Of a stretch of 64,000 nucleotides of DNA, positions 16,222 through 26,698 are shown piece by piece. The stretch is taken from the NCBI GenBank assembly GCA_965203375.1, contig OZ241886.1, positions 3,348,001 through 3,412,000 on the forward strand, given 5' to 3'. A model generated the notes under the pieces. That model searched no databases. It was given only the letters and a program-made list of their open reading frames with translations, and had not been told where the DNA came from. The translations under genes were made by a program, and so were the position numbers. Position 1 is the stretch's first letter, and the number at the start of each line of letters is the position of its first letter. The stretch comes from CATQHS01 sp965203375 (GTDB lineage Bacteria > Actinomycetota > Acidimicrobiia > Acidimicrobiales > Aldehydirespiratoraceae).

Positions 16222-16341
16222 CGATCCCGGCGCGGCCACCGGCCACTGCCCTCGGCCCTCGGCGGCACCACGATCAAGGCGTCGGGCACGGTGTGCCGGG
16301 ACGATCTCGGCGCGGCCACCGGCCACTACCCTCGGCGGCCT
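16222..16341. repeat. direct repeat in a divergent promoter region
   Basis: GATC(C/T)CGGCGCGGCCACC followed by GGCCACT(G/A)CCCTCGG occurs at about 16223 and again at about 16302, ending just before the ATG at 16342. The second copy places TACCCT 9 bases ahead of that ATG, so it may supply a leaderless promoter. Confidence 0.75.
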
Positions 16342-16977
16342 ATGCGGGTGCTGCTGCTCGACGCCTACGAACCGGACGACCCGGACCGGGCGGTGGTGGC
16401 GGCCGCGGTCGGGGCCCTCAGCGACCGGGGCCACGATGTGGATCGGCTGGACTTGGGGGGGACCGACCAGTTCATGTCGGCGGCCGAGCACGTCGCCTAC
16501 CACTCCGAGGAGCCCATCATCTCCGACGACGTGCGGGACTCGGTGGACCGCCTGCGGCAGGCCGGGGGGCTGTTGTTCTGCTACCCGACGACGGTGTTCA
16601 CCGTCCCGGCCCGGCTCAAGGGCTGGCTGGAGCGGACGATGGTCCCGGGCGTGGGGTTCGTGTTCGACCGCAACAACCGCATCCGGCGGGCCATGACCAA
16701 CATCCGCCGGGTCGGGTCGGTCACCACCAGCCCCCACGGCCGGATGGCCCGGATGAGGGCCCGGGACGGGGGCAGGCGGACCACGGTGCGGACCATGCGC
16801 CTGTGCTGCCACACCCGGTGCCGGGTGACGTTCGTGTCGCTGCCCGCCGGCGCGGGCGCCGCCCTCGGCGGGACCGGGGCGGGCGGCGGGGCCGGAGCGG
16901 CCGAGGTCGGCGTTGCCGGGACTGGGGCTGCCGGGGCCGCGGCCGAGCGGATCGGGCGGGCGCTGCGGCGCTGGTAG
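16342..16977 (+). CDS. NAD(P)H:quinone oxidoreductase-like flavodoxin-fold protein
   Basis: A 211-aa flavodoxin-fold reductase of the NQO1/MdaB/KefF type. It has an N-terminal beta-strand (MRVLLLDAYEPDDPD), QAGGLLFCYPTTVFTVPARLKGWLERTMVPG (the FMN-side Trp/Lys motif) and GFVFDRNN. The C-terminal third is rich in Gly/Ala and less family-like. It probably reduces quinones or related electrophiles with NAD(P)H. It is convergent with another, diverged flavodoxin-fold gene at 16988; stops are only about 10 bases apart. Confidence 0.72.
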   Translation: MRVLLLDAYEPDDPDRAVVAAAVGALSDRGHDVDRLDLGGTDQFMSAAEHVAYHSEEPIISDDVRDSVDRLRQAGGLLFCYPTTVFTVPARLKGWLERTMVPGVGFVFDRNNRIRRAMTNIRRVGSVTTSPHGRMARMRARDGGRRTTVRTMRLCCHTRCRVTFVSLPAGAGAALGGTGAGGGAGAAEVGVAGTGAAGAAAERIGRALRRW

Positions 16978-16987
16978 GGCCGGGAGC

Positions 16988-17644
16988 TTACGCTTCGGCC
17001 GCTTCGGCCACGGAAGCCCGGGCCGTTTCGACGAAGCGCTCCAGATCGGCTCGGTCGAGGCGGTCGAGGTCGTACAGCGCCACCCACCCGAAGGCGGCAC
17101 CCGGCGCGCACAGGCCCAGGATCGTCCGCTTCCACAGCTTGCGGCCCGGCTCGCCCTGGACGGTGTTCTTGAGCCGCCCCGACCCGTGGGTGGCCACCAC
17201 GGTGAGGCGGCGCACCCGGGCCAGCGCCGAGGGCGATGCGAGCGGGCCGCCGGGCGAGGACGGGCCGTTGCCCACCGGGCGGTCGGCCGGGGGCGTGCCG
17301 TCGGGCGAGCCCGCGTCGGCCTGACCGGGGCCGTCGGGCGAGACGGCGTCGGCCTGACCGGGGCCGTCGGGCGAGCCCAGCAGGCCGGGGCCGTCGATGT
17401 CGGGGCCCAGGGTCTTTTGGAGCCAGTCGAGCATTCGGGCGGGCAGGCCGCCCCACCAAGTGGGGTAGACCGCGATCAGGTGCTCGGTGGCGGCCAGCCT
17501 CCGCCGGTCTGCGGTCTCGCCCCGGTGAAGCCGAACCAGCCGGTAGGGCGCGCCGCGGCTCTCCAGCGCGTCGCACACGGCCCGGCACAGCGCCGCGCTG
17601 TAGCTGTCGTCCACCGGGTGATAGTGGACCACGGTCGTCTCCAC
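16988..17644 (-). CDS. flavodoxin-fold NAD(P)H oxidoreductase-like protein with repeat insert
   Basis: A 218-aa protein of the flavodoxin/NQO1 superfamily. Visible features are TVVHYHPVDDSYSAALCRAVCDAL, AVYPTWWGGLPARMLDWLQKTLGP and a late VVATHGSG strand. Between the PTWWGGLPARM segment and the ATHGSG strand an insert of about 45 residues contains GSPDGPGQADA-type repeats encoded by a 33-bp tandem repeat, expanding a loop over the flavin side. Start is GTG 17644. A redox role is inferred; whether the insert is tolerated is unknown. Confidence 0.7.
   Translation of the reverse strand: METTVVHYHPVDDSYSAALCRAVCDALESRGAPYRLVRLHRGETADRRRLAATEHLIAVYPTWWGGLPARMLDWLQKTLGPDIDGPGLLGSPDGPGQADAVSPDGPGQADAGSPDGTPPADRPVGNGPSSPGGPLASPSALARVRRLTVVATHGSGRLKNTVQGEPGRKLWKRTILGLCAPGAAFGWVALYDLDRLDRADLERFVETARASVAEAAEA
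17300..17392. repeat. 33-bp in-frame tandem repeat
   Basis: The block GTCGGGCGAG....GTCGGCCTGACCGGGGCC occurs twice, followed by a third partial copy, inside the flavodoxin-like gene. It encodes SPDGPGQADA repeats. Confidence 0.85.
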
Positions 17645-17688
17645 GCCCGCTCCCGCCGCCCGCCGCTGCGATGGCCCGCCGCGCCCGC

Positions 17689-18855
17689 TCAGGAGGGGCC
17701 TGAGCCGGGCAGCAGGGGCATCAGCTCCTCGGCGATGCGGTGGAGCTGCTCCTCCACGAACTCGTAGCGGTCGCCGGGCATGGCCGGGAACAGCAGCAGG
17801 TTCTCCAGCCCGATCTGCTCGTCGTAGGCGGCGATGTCGGCGGCCACGTCGGCGGCGGCGCCCACCAGCCAGGTCTTCTGCTCCAGCGACTGCTCCAGGG
17901 TGGGGATCAGCCCGGCCGGCGCCGGCTTGCCGTCGGGCCCCATGTAGCCCTTGCTCCAGCCGTAGGGGCCGAGGAACTTCCAGAACTCGTCGTGGCCGTC
18001 GCGCACCGAGGCCGCCGCCGCCTCGCGGCTGTCGTCGATGCGGACGTTGAGCACGAGCTGGCGGTGCTCGCCCCGCTCCAGCTCTCGGCCGTGGGCGGCG
18101 GCGTAGACCTCGGCGAAGCGCTCCCAGCGGTCCTTCACGAAGCGGTGGTGGTTGTTCCAGAACACCCCGCCCCAGCCCTGCCGGGGGACCTGCTCGAGGG
18201 TGGGCGGCGAGGTGACGGCCTGCCAGATCTCGTAGGGGTAAAGGGGCCGGGGCACCAGCGTCATCTCCTCGACGAACCCGCCCCGGTCGGGGAGGCCGGG
18301 CGGCGGGATGTCGTAGAACTCGCCGTGGAACGAGAACGTCTCGGAGTCCAGGGCCAGGCGGATGACGGCCATGGCCTCGTCGAACTGGCGGCGGTTGAGC
18401 TCATCGGCCGCGGCCCGGTCGGGGTTGTCGAAGCTGCCGATCACGGTGCCGAGCGTCTCGGCCTCCCGGGGCACGGTGCCCCGGCCCACGCCGAGGATGG
18501 CCCGCCCGCCCGAGACGTTGTGCAGGGTGGCGAAGTCCTCGGCCAGCCGGAGCGGGTGCCACTGGGGGACGACGTTGAAGGCCATCCCGATCCGGACGCT
18601 CTCGGTGCGCTCGGCCAGGACGGTCCCCACCAGGATCCCGTTGGGGACCACCTCGTAGCCCTCGTACTGGAAGTGGTGCTCGGTCAGCCAGTAGGAGTCG
18701 AAGCCGAGCCGGTCGGCCGCCACCCCCATGTCGATGATCCGCTCGGTGGCGCGCCAGATCTCCTTGGGGCCGTAGCGGCGGTCCATCGGGGCCGGGGGCC
18801 CGGCACCGGCGTCGTCCATCTCCACCCCGCCGAACAGGAACACCCCCGTGCGCAT
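17689..18855 (-). CDS. LLM-class flavin-dependent oxidoreductase (bacterial luciferase-like)
   Basis: A 388-aa luciferase-like monooxygenase. The barrel is recognisable from AADRLGFDSYWLTEHHFQYEGY, VRIGMAFNVVPQWHPLRLAEDFATLHNVSGGRAILGVGRG, and the family's C-terminal WLVGAAADVAADIAAYDEQIGLENLLLF. This layout matches alkanal/alkane-type LLM monooxygenases rather than the F420 reductase type at 6664. It is probably an FMNH2-dependent oxygenase of unknown substrate. The nearby flavodoxin-fold reductases could in principle supply reduced flavin (inference). Confidence 0.87.
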   Translation of the reverse strand: MRTGVFLFGGVEMDDAGAGPPAPMDRRYGPKEIWRATERIIDMGVAADRLGFDSYWLTEHHFQYEGYEVVPNGILVGTVLAERTESVRIGMAFNVVPQWHPLRLAEDFATLHNVSGGRAILGVGRGTVPREAETLGTVIGSFDNPDRAAADELNRRQFDEAMAVIRLALDSETFSFHGEFYDIPPPGLPDRGGFVEEMTLVPRPLYPYEIWQAVTSPPTLEQVPRQGWGGVFWNNHHRFVKDRWERFAEVYAAAHGRELERGEHRQLVLNVRIDDSREAAAASVRDGHDEFWKFLGPYGWSKGYMGPDGKPAPAGLIPTLEQSLEQKTWLVGAAADVAADIAAYDEQIGLENLLLFPAMPGDRYEFVEEQLHRIAEELMPLLPGSGPS

Positions 18856-18944
18856 GGCCTACCACTTTAGAGGGGCGCGGCTCTCGGCGGGCCCGGTCGA
18901 ACGCCCCCGGCCCGCCGCCCCGGCCGCAGGAAAGCCAAGAGGTT

Positions 18945-21497
18945 TCAGGCGGTGTCGGTGAGGGCCTTGTGGAAGCGGGACAGGAAAGTGGCCATCTGAG
19001 CCCTCGTCACGGTGTCCGACGGCGAGAACATCCCGGCCGCGGTGCCTCTGGTGATCCCCAGGGCGGCTATGCAGCCGATGTTCTCGGCATGGGTCGAATC
19101 CGCGGGCACGTCATCGAAGATCGAGTCCGCATCAGAGGCCGGGCAGGTCTGGCCGGCCGCCATCCACGCCCGGGCCAAAAACGTGGCCATCTGAGCCCTC
19201 GACACATCCGCAGACGGCGAGAACATCCTGTCCCCCGTGCCCCGGGCCACCCCCAAAGCCGACACGCAATCGATGCTCCCGGCATGAGTCGAGCCCGCAG
19301 CCACGTCATCGAAGAACAAGGGCCTCGAAGACGGGCACTCCCGGCCCGTCGCCTCCCAGGTCCGGGCCACGAACGTGGCCACCTGAGCCCTCGTCACCGG
19401 CTCAGACGGCGAGAACATGGTGGCCGTGGTGCCCGAGGTGATCCCCAGCGCAGCCACCTCCTCGATGCTCTCGGCGTGAACCGAATCCTCGTCCACATCC
19501 GCGAACTCAGGCGGCTCGGGCTCAGGCTCGGGCTCCGGCTGCTCCTCGGGATCATCCGGCGGAGGCGGCGGGGGCGGCGGGGGCGGCGCTGCGGGTTGCT
19601 GCACCGCCGACCTCAGCTTGAAGAGATGCACCGAGCCCTGAGGGATGCGGCTGGTGACGCTCATGTCGATGTTGGCGCCGTACAGGCCGCCCCCGTCGGT
19701 CAGGGTCACGCCCCCCGTGGGCACCGACGACATTCCGTCTCTTGATCGCAGCGTCCACACCGAGGAGGGCTGGCCCACCACCAACTTGTTCTCCCCGACG
19801 AACGCCAGCCCGCGGTCGGCGAACGCGTAGCGGTGCAGCAGATTGGTGTCGGCGGTGTCGACGGTCAGGACCCGGACGTTGTCGCCTTGACTGTCGGAGT
19901 CGTCGGCCCAGCCCCCAGAGGGCTTGGTGTACACGTACGCCGAGCCCCTGAAGTTGCTCGACCTCGTCCCGGCGTTGGGCACCGCGATCCTGTCGCCGCT
20001 GGGGCTGACGACCACCCCCGCGCCGGCGAAACCGTCGTCGGGGTGGCCGAAAGTCGACAGCCTGGCCGCCTCGGTGGCATCATCAACCCAGCCCCCAGCG
20101 GGCCGCACGAACACATACGCCGCCCCCGCTCGGCCGGGGCCGCCGGCGCCGGTCGCCAGCGTCGAGCCGTCATCGGACAAAGCCACCGTCCCAGCTCCCA
20201 GCTTTCCAGTGGCGATCGGATCGCTCGCCTTCACCCTCAACGGGGTCGTCATCAGCGTCGTGTTGGCCCAGCCCGTGCCCTTGGTGAACAAATAGACCAA
20301 GCCCTGGCCGTAGAGGGTGTCGGTGTCAAACGGGGCGCCCACGGCGATCGTGTCGCCGTCGGCCGAGATCGCCACGGCTTCGCCGAAGTGCGAGTAGCGC
20401 TGGAGCCTGGAGCCGGCGAACAGCCTGACGACGCCGGTGTCGTCGGTGTCCGCGTCGGCCCAGCCCCCAGAGGGCTTGGTGAACACGAACGCCGCCCCGT
20501 CGTCGTCGAGGTCGGCCGCGTCCTGGCTGTCGCCGATATTCTCCCATTGCCTGGCGCCGACCACCACCGTGTTGCCGTCACCCGAGACCGACACCGACCA
20601 CCCGAATTGGATCGGCTGCTTACCCGAAGGCGTCCCGCCGGTTGGAGTGTGATCTGCCGCCGCGGGCGTCAGGGTCGCGGTGGCGGTGGACGTAGAGGCC
20701 CAGCCCGAAGACGGCTTCACGTACACATGGGCTTGACCGCTGGTTGCCTCGCCCCAGGCGCCCACCACGATCGTGTCGCCCGCCACGGACACGGACGAGC
20801 CGAACCACCCGTCAGCCGTCTGATTGGGCGAATCCAACCGGGCCAACTGGGCGCCGCTGTCCGCGTCGAACACATACACCGCGCCCGGTCCCGCCTCCGG
20901 GCCCATAATGGTGGAACTGTCGGCCCACTGTGCCCCGGCCACGATGATGTCCTCAGTGGCGTCCGCCTCCCATCCCAGGAAATCGTGCGCCGTGCCGTCC
21001 GTGGCCGTCATCGAGCGAGCTCTCACCCAACTATCCTCCTGCGGATACTTGCCCGCCGAAGTCACATAAATCGTCACATCAACCGTCGTAGTGTCAGTGC
21101 CGTCCGACGCCGACACCCTCACCCGGTACAAGCCCCGAGGCGTATACGACTTGCGAGAAATCTGGCCGGTGGACGGATTGATCGTGAAGAAGCTGGCATG
21201 CAGATAGATCCCGTCCGACAACGAGTACGTCAACGTGTCCCCATCGGTGTCACGCGCCCTCACCGGCGGACCGACCAGAGTCTGGTTGTCGCCTACCGCC
21301 AACAGCGTCACCGCGGCCGCTTCCGGCGCATCATTGGCTTCAAGGAACTCCGGAACGGCCGCCCGAGCCCCCGACGGCGCCAAAACCACCGCCGCGGCCA
21401 AGGCAGCAGCAAAGAGAGCTAACTTGACCAGGGTTAACTTGAAGACCCTAAGATCGCGCGTCAATAGGTTAGGAATTGGTCGTGGCGTTAGACCCAT
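18945..21497 (-). CDS. secreted FG-GAP-repeat surface protein with C-terminal SLH domains
   Basis: An 850-aa exported protein. A leader of about 46 residues (KLALFAAALAAAVVLAPSGARA) is followed by a cadherin/Ig-like domain (about 55-150). Then come FG-GAP-like beta-propeller repeats (SVSVAGDTIVVGAWG, SVSGDGNTVVVGA, ISADGDTIAVGAP; about 160-590), a polyproline/PEPEPE linker, and three S-layer homology domains (about 665-850, each with FADV/FDDV...GI..GT....FSP...TRAQ). SLH domains anchor proteins to the cell-wall polymer, so this is a wall-bound protein probably involved in adhesion or recognition. A candidate -10 TAAAAT lies upstream and a C15 tract sits just beyond it. Confidence 0.85.
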   Translation of the reverse strand: MGLTPRPIPNLLTRDLRVFKLTLVKLALFAAALAAAVVLAPSGARAAVPEFLEANDAPEAAAVTLLAVGDNQTLVGPPVRARDTDGDTLTYSLSDGIYLHASFFTINPSTGQISRKSYTPRGLYRVRVSASDGTDTTTVDVTIYVTSAGKYPQEDSWVRARSMTATDGTAHDFLGWEADATEDIIVAGAQWADSSTIMGPEAGPGAVYVFDADSGAQLARLDSPNQTADGWFGSSVSVAGDTIVVGAWGEATSGQAHVYVKPSSGWASTSTATATLTPAAADHTPTGGTPSGKQPIQFGWSVSVSGDGNTVVVGARQWENIGDSQDAADLDDDGAAFVFTKPSGGWADADTDDTGVVRLFAGSRLQRYSHFGEAVAISADGDTIAVGAPFDTDTLYGQGLVYLFTKGTGWANTTLMTTPLRVKASDPIATGKLGAGTVALSDDGSTLATGAGGPGRAGAAYVFVRPAGGWVDDATEAARLSTFGHPDDGFAGAGVVVSPSGDRIAVPNAGTRSSNFRGSAYVYTKPSGGWADDSDSQGDNVRVLTVDTADTNLLHRYAFADRGLAFVGENKLVVGQPSSVWTLRSRDGMSSVPTGGVTLTDGGGLYGANIDMSVTSRIPQGSVHLFKLRSAVQQPAAPPPPPPPPPPDDPEEQPEPEPEPEPPEFADVDEDSVHAESIEEVAALGITSGTTATMFSPSEPVTRAQVATFVARTWEATGRECPSSRPLFFDDVAAGSTHAGSIDCVSALGVARGTGDRMFSPSADVSRAQMATFLARAWMAAGQTCPASDADSIFDDVPADSTHAENIGCIAALGITRGTAAGMFSPSDTVTRAQMATFLSRFHKALTDTA

Positions 21498-21525
21498 TTG
21501 ATGTGGCTCTCCTCATAACTAGAGC

Positions 21526-21531
21526 ATTTTA
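21526..21531 (-). promoter_or_regulatory. candidate -10 element of the FG-GAP/SLH gene
   Basis: Read on the minus strand this is TAAAAT, about 30 bases before the ATG at 21497, with GAGGAG between them as a possible ribosome-binding site. No convincing -35 hexamer is visible. Confidence 0.4.
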
Positions 21532-21567
21532 GCGCGCTCGAAGCGCGGCCCGAGATCATGCTTTCTA

Positions 21568-21582
21568 CCCCCCCCCCCCCCC
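21568..21582. repeat. homopolymer of 15 C (G15 on the coding strand)
   Basis: An uninterrupted run of 15 C residues in the 109-base gap between ccmH and the surface-protein gene. It starts about 37 bases upstream of the candidate -10 box. Confidence 0.97.
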
Positions 21583-21606
21583 GCAGTTTGCAAATCCGGG
21601 ACTCGG

Positions 21607-23175
21607 CTATCCCAGAGCCTGGCGCAGGTTGAAGGCGTCGATGAGCCGCACGAGGTCGGCGGGCTGACTCTCTAGGGCGTCGAAGGCGGCCAAGTCGGCC
21701 CGGGCCGCCTCGGGGTCGCCCTGCCGGTTCAGGGCGAAGGCCCGATAGACGAGGGCGGCCGGGTGGGCGGGATCGAGCTCGAGGGCCCGGTCGAGGTGGG
21801 CGACGCCGGCCGCGAGCAGCTCGGGGTCGCCGGTGCGGGCCACCAGCCATCCCCGCCCGGTGAGGGCGTCGGGGTCGTCGGGGCGGGACTCGAGCACCCA
21901 GTCGAACAGCCTCACCGCGTCGAGCAGGCGGCTCTCGGCGGCCAGGCGCTCGGCGGCCAGGGCTGCTTCCCGCACGGTCAGCGAGGTGGCCGAGAAGGCC
22001 ACCGGCTCGGGCCCGGCCCGCTCGGCCTCCACTTTGGCCAGGGCCGCCTCTTCCTGGGCTCGCAGGATTCGGGGCCGGAGCTGGGCCGACTCGATGAGCG
22101 ACCGGGCGAAGGCGGGCGGGTCGGAGTCGTCGAAGATGGCCAGCTCGGCCGCGGCCCTCTCGACCTCGCCCTGGTCGAGGGCCACGATGGAGCGGAACAG
22201 GTGGGCGTCGGGGTATTGGGGGTCGACGGCTATGGCCTCCTCCAGGTAGGCGGCGGCGCGGTCGAGGTCGCCGGAGCGGGCGGTGAGCCAGCCCCGGTAG
22301 GTGAGGGCCTCGACGTTGGAGGGCTGAAGCTCGAGCACCTCGTCGTAGACGGCGACGGCGGCTTCGAGGTCGCCGGAGGCCGCGGTCTGCTGGGCCTCGA
22401 ACAGCAGCTCTCTGGAGGTGCGGCGGATCTCCCCGGTGATCGAGTCGCCAGCGCCGCGGCTGCCCGAATACCGGGCCACCAGCACCCCGGCGGCCACCGC
22501 GGCCACCGCGATCACCGCGGCGGTGACAGCCAAGCCGAGCCGGCTTCGGCCCGGCCGTTCGGGGGACACGGCGGGGACGGGCGGTTCGTCAGCGGCGATG
22601 ACAGTTTCGACGGCATCGCCCGGCCGGTCGGGGGCCTCGGCAGGCTCGGCGGGGACGGCTTTGCTCGGCTCGTCAGCGGTCACGGTCAGCTCGCCGGCGG
22701 GTGCGACCCGGTCGCGTTCGATGCTGGGCAGGTCGAGGGGCTCGTCGGTGGTATCGGCCAGTTCGCCGGTGAGTGCGACGGCGGCGGTCCGGCGGCGGTG
22801 GAACATCACCGTCAGGGCGCCCGCCGCCCCTACCCCGGCGGCGACGGGCAGGACCCACACCAGGCCGGTGATTCCGGCGCCGGAGGGGTTGTAGTCGATG
22901 TCGGCGTCGTAGGCGGCCACCAGCTCGTCGCGGATGTAGCCGTCGCTGCGGCCCTCGTCGACCCAGATACCGATCTGGCGGCGGATCTCGCGGGCCACGG
23001 GCACGTCGCTCTCGGCCACGGACTGGCCCGCGCACACCGGGCAGGCGAAGTTCTCGGCCAGGGCGCGGACCCGGTCGGCGTTGGTGCGGGGCGGTCCGGG
23101 GGCGACGGCCCCATAAAGCCAGGCGCCGGCGGCCACCACGGCCACCGCGGTCCAGGCCCAAGCCCGTCGGCTCAC
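21607..23175 (-). CDS. ccmH: CcmH-type haem lyase component fused to a TPR (CcmI-like) domain
   Basis: Cytochrome c maturation protein. After an N-terminal membrane anchor, the family CxxC motif (FACPVCAG, Cys45/Cys48) reduces or presents apocytochrome c. A second membrane segment (GLVWVLPVAAGVGAAGALTVMF) follows. The remainder to residue 522 contains another hydrophobic segment and two blocks of TPR-like helices (EAVAVYDEVLELQPSNVEALTYRGW; ARSGDLDRAAAYLEEAIAVDP), resembling CcmI/NrfG, which bind apocytochrome. Start uncertain: GTG 23175, GTG 23184 and TTG 23250 are in frame. It is last in the ccm operon. Confidence 0.85.
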   Translation of the reverse strand: MSRRAWAWTAVAVVAAGAWLYGAVAPGPPRTNADRVRALAENFACPVCAGQSVAESDVPVAREIRRQIGIWVDEGRSDGYIRDELVAAYDADIDYNPSGAGITGLVWVLPVAAGVGAAGALTVMFHRRRTAAVALTGELADTTDEPLDLPSIERDRVAPAGELTVTADEPSKAVPAEPAEAPDRPGDAVETVIAADEPPVPAVSPERPGRSRLGLAVTAAVIAVAAVAAGVLVARYSGSRGAGDSITGEIRRTSRELLFEAQQTAASGDLEAAVAVYDEVLELQPSNVEALTYRGWLTARSGDLDRAAAYLEEAIAVDPQYPDAHLFRSIVALDQGEVERAAAELAIFDDSDPPAFARSLIESAQLRPRILRAQEEAALAKVEAERAGPEPVAFSATSLTVREAALAAERLAAESRLLDAVRLFDWVLESRPDDPDALTGRGWLVARTGDPELLAAGVAHLDRALELDPAHPAALVYRAFALNRQGDPEAARADLAAFDALESQPADLVRLIDAFNLRQALG

Positions 23176-23287
23176 GATCGGCACCCGCCTACGGAGGCCG
23201 CCCAGCGAGCGGACGCAGGCCGCTGGCACCCTCCAGCGGCCGCCTGGCAACGCTCATCCGGCCAGCGGGGGCGGCCCCTCCGTAGGC

Positions 23288-23934
23288 TCATGACCGGGTG
23301 AGCTGGGCGATCACGGAGTCGAGGCCGGCCGCGGTGACTCCGCCCAGGTACTTCCACACCACCAGGCCCGACGGGGCCACCATGTAGGACTCGGGCACCC
23401 CGGTCACTCCGTAGGCGACGGCCACCCGGCCGCTGTCGTCGGCGATGACGGGCCAGTCGCCCCCGTTCTCCTCGAAGAAGGCTTCGACGTTGGCGGCGGT
23501 GTCGTCGAACACCACCGACACCACCGCGGCGTCGCCGGCGGCGGCGTGGCTGCGGCTGAAGGCCACCAGCTCGGGGTGCTCGGCGATGCAGGGCACGCAG
23601 AAGGTGGAGAAGAAGTTGACCACCACCCACCGGCCCCGCAGGTCGTCGAGGTCGAAGGGCTGGCCGTCGGTGGCGGCGCCGACTATGGACGGGGCCAGGC
23701 CCCCCACGAGCGGGCTGGCGGCCCGGCGCTCGGCGGCCGGGTCCCGGGTTACCAGCAGCACGGTCAGCAGCACCGCGGCGACCGCCACCGGCAGCGCCAC
23801 CCAGGCCGCCACCCGCCGGGGCGATGGGCGGGCCTCGCCGCGGCGGTCAGAGTCGAGGCCGCCGTCCGGGCGGGCCAGCCCCGGCGACGGAGACGGCGGG
23901 CCGGTTGCGTCGGGATCCGGCGGCGGGGTCGGTG

Positions 23935-23938
<4 letters not shown>
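23288..23938 (-). CDS. ccmG: CcmG/TlpA-type thioredoxin-like protein
   Basis: A membrane-anchored, outward-facing thiol-disulfide reductase of 216 aa. It has a Pro-rich N-terminus, one transmembrane helix (about 43-64), then a TlpA fold with active site TFCVPC (Cys114/Cys117) and the cis-proline region TGVPESYMV. In System I cytochrome c biogenesis it keeps apocytochrome haem-binding cysteines reduced. Its start overlaps the ccmF stop as ATGA. Confidence 0.9.
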
Positions 23939-25904
<1,966 letters not shown>

Positions 25905-25908
<4 letters not shown>

Positions 25909-26552
25909 GTGGCGCCGCCCGAGGCGGGCAGGCGGACGGCGGAGGGCCGGGCGGGCCCGGCGGACTCAGGCGAAGCGTCGGAGGGGCGGTCGAGCTCGGC
26001 GGGCTCAGGCGCGGCGTCGCCGCCCTGGTCGGCTTCGTCGATGCGCTCCTCGTAGTCGTCGCGGTTGCGGTAGTCGTTGTCGTGCTTGACCAGCATCCGG
26101 TCTGAGGCGAAGTACCAGCCGTCGCGGGCGGCCAGATCGGCCCGGGCGGGCTCGTCGACGGGGGCCGGGCCGAGTCGCCACGCCCCCTCCAGCACCACCG
26201 GCACGCCGGGCTGGAACAGCTCCCGGGGGTCGCCGGTGTGGACCACATCTATGAGCGCGCCCTCGAAGCCGACGGTGAAGGCCAGGGCTGGGGCGTCGTC
26301 GAAGAAGGTCTCGGCGATGGTTCCGGCCACGGGCGTGCCCTGGACCCGGAAGCGCTCCGAGCCGAGTTCGTCGCGGCGCTCGACGGCCTCGTCGGCGTTG
26401 TAGAAGAACAGGGCGGCGTCGCCGAGCAGGCCGGCCACGAGCCAGGTCACCGCGGCGGCCACGGCCACGATCACCGCCAGCGACAGGGCGCGCCGCCGTC
26501 GGGAGCGGACCGGGGGGGCGGGCCGCGGCGGCCGGGGCTCCAGGGTCGTCAC
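25905..26552 (-). CDS. ccmE: haem chaperone CcmE
   Basis: A 215-aa single-span membrane protein with a periplasmic OB fold. The haem-binding histidine is present in MLVKHDNDY (His157, Tyr161), matching the HxxxY form of the family. The acidic/Pro-Ala tail after about residue 170 is longer than usual. The GTG at 26552 overlaps the ccmD stop as GTGA; a longer reading to 26687 only shadows ccmD. Confidence 0.9.
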
Positions 26553-26698
26553 CGTTCGGGCGCCGACATCCAGCGTCGGCGGCCGGGCGGCACCCTGGAC
26601 GCCAGCTTGCGGCCCCGTCGCATCAGGTAGGCGGCATAGAGTGCCCCGGTCCCCAGCACCAGCCCCCAGGCCCCCAGCACGTAGCACAGGTGGGTCAT
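26549..26698 (-). CDS. ccmD: small membrane protein CcmD
   Basis: A 49-aa protein with one transmembrane helix (YVLGAWGLVLGTGALYAAYLM) followed by a basic cytoplasmic tail (RRGRKLASRVPPGRRRW). In System I, CcmD helps release holo-CcmE from CcmABC. It is recognised by size, topology and position between ccmC and ccmE, with overlapping starts and stops on both sides. Confidence 0.85.
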   Translation of the reverse strand: MTHLCYVLGAWGLVLGTGALYAAYLMRRGRKLASRVPPGRRRWMSAPER

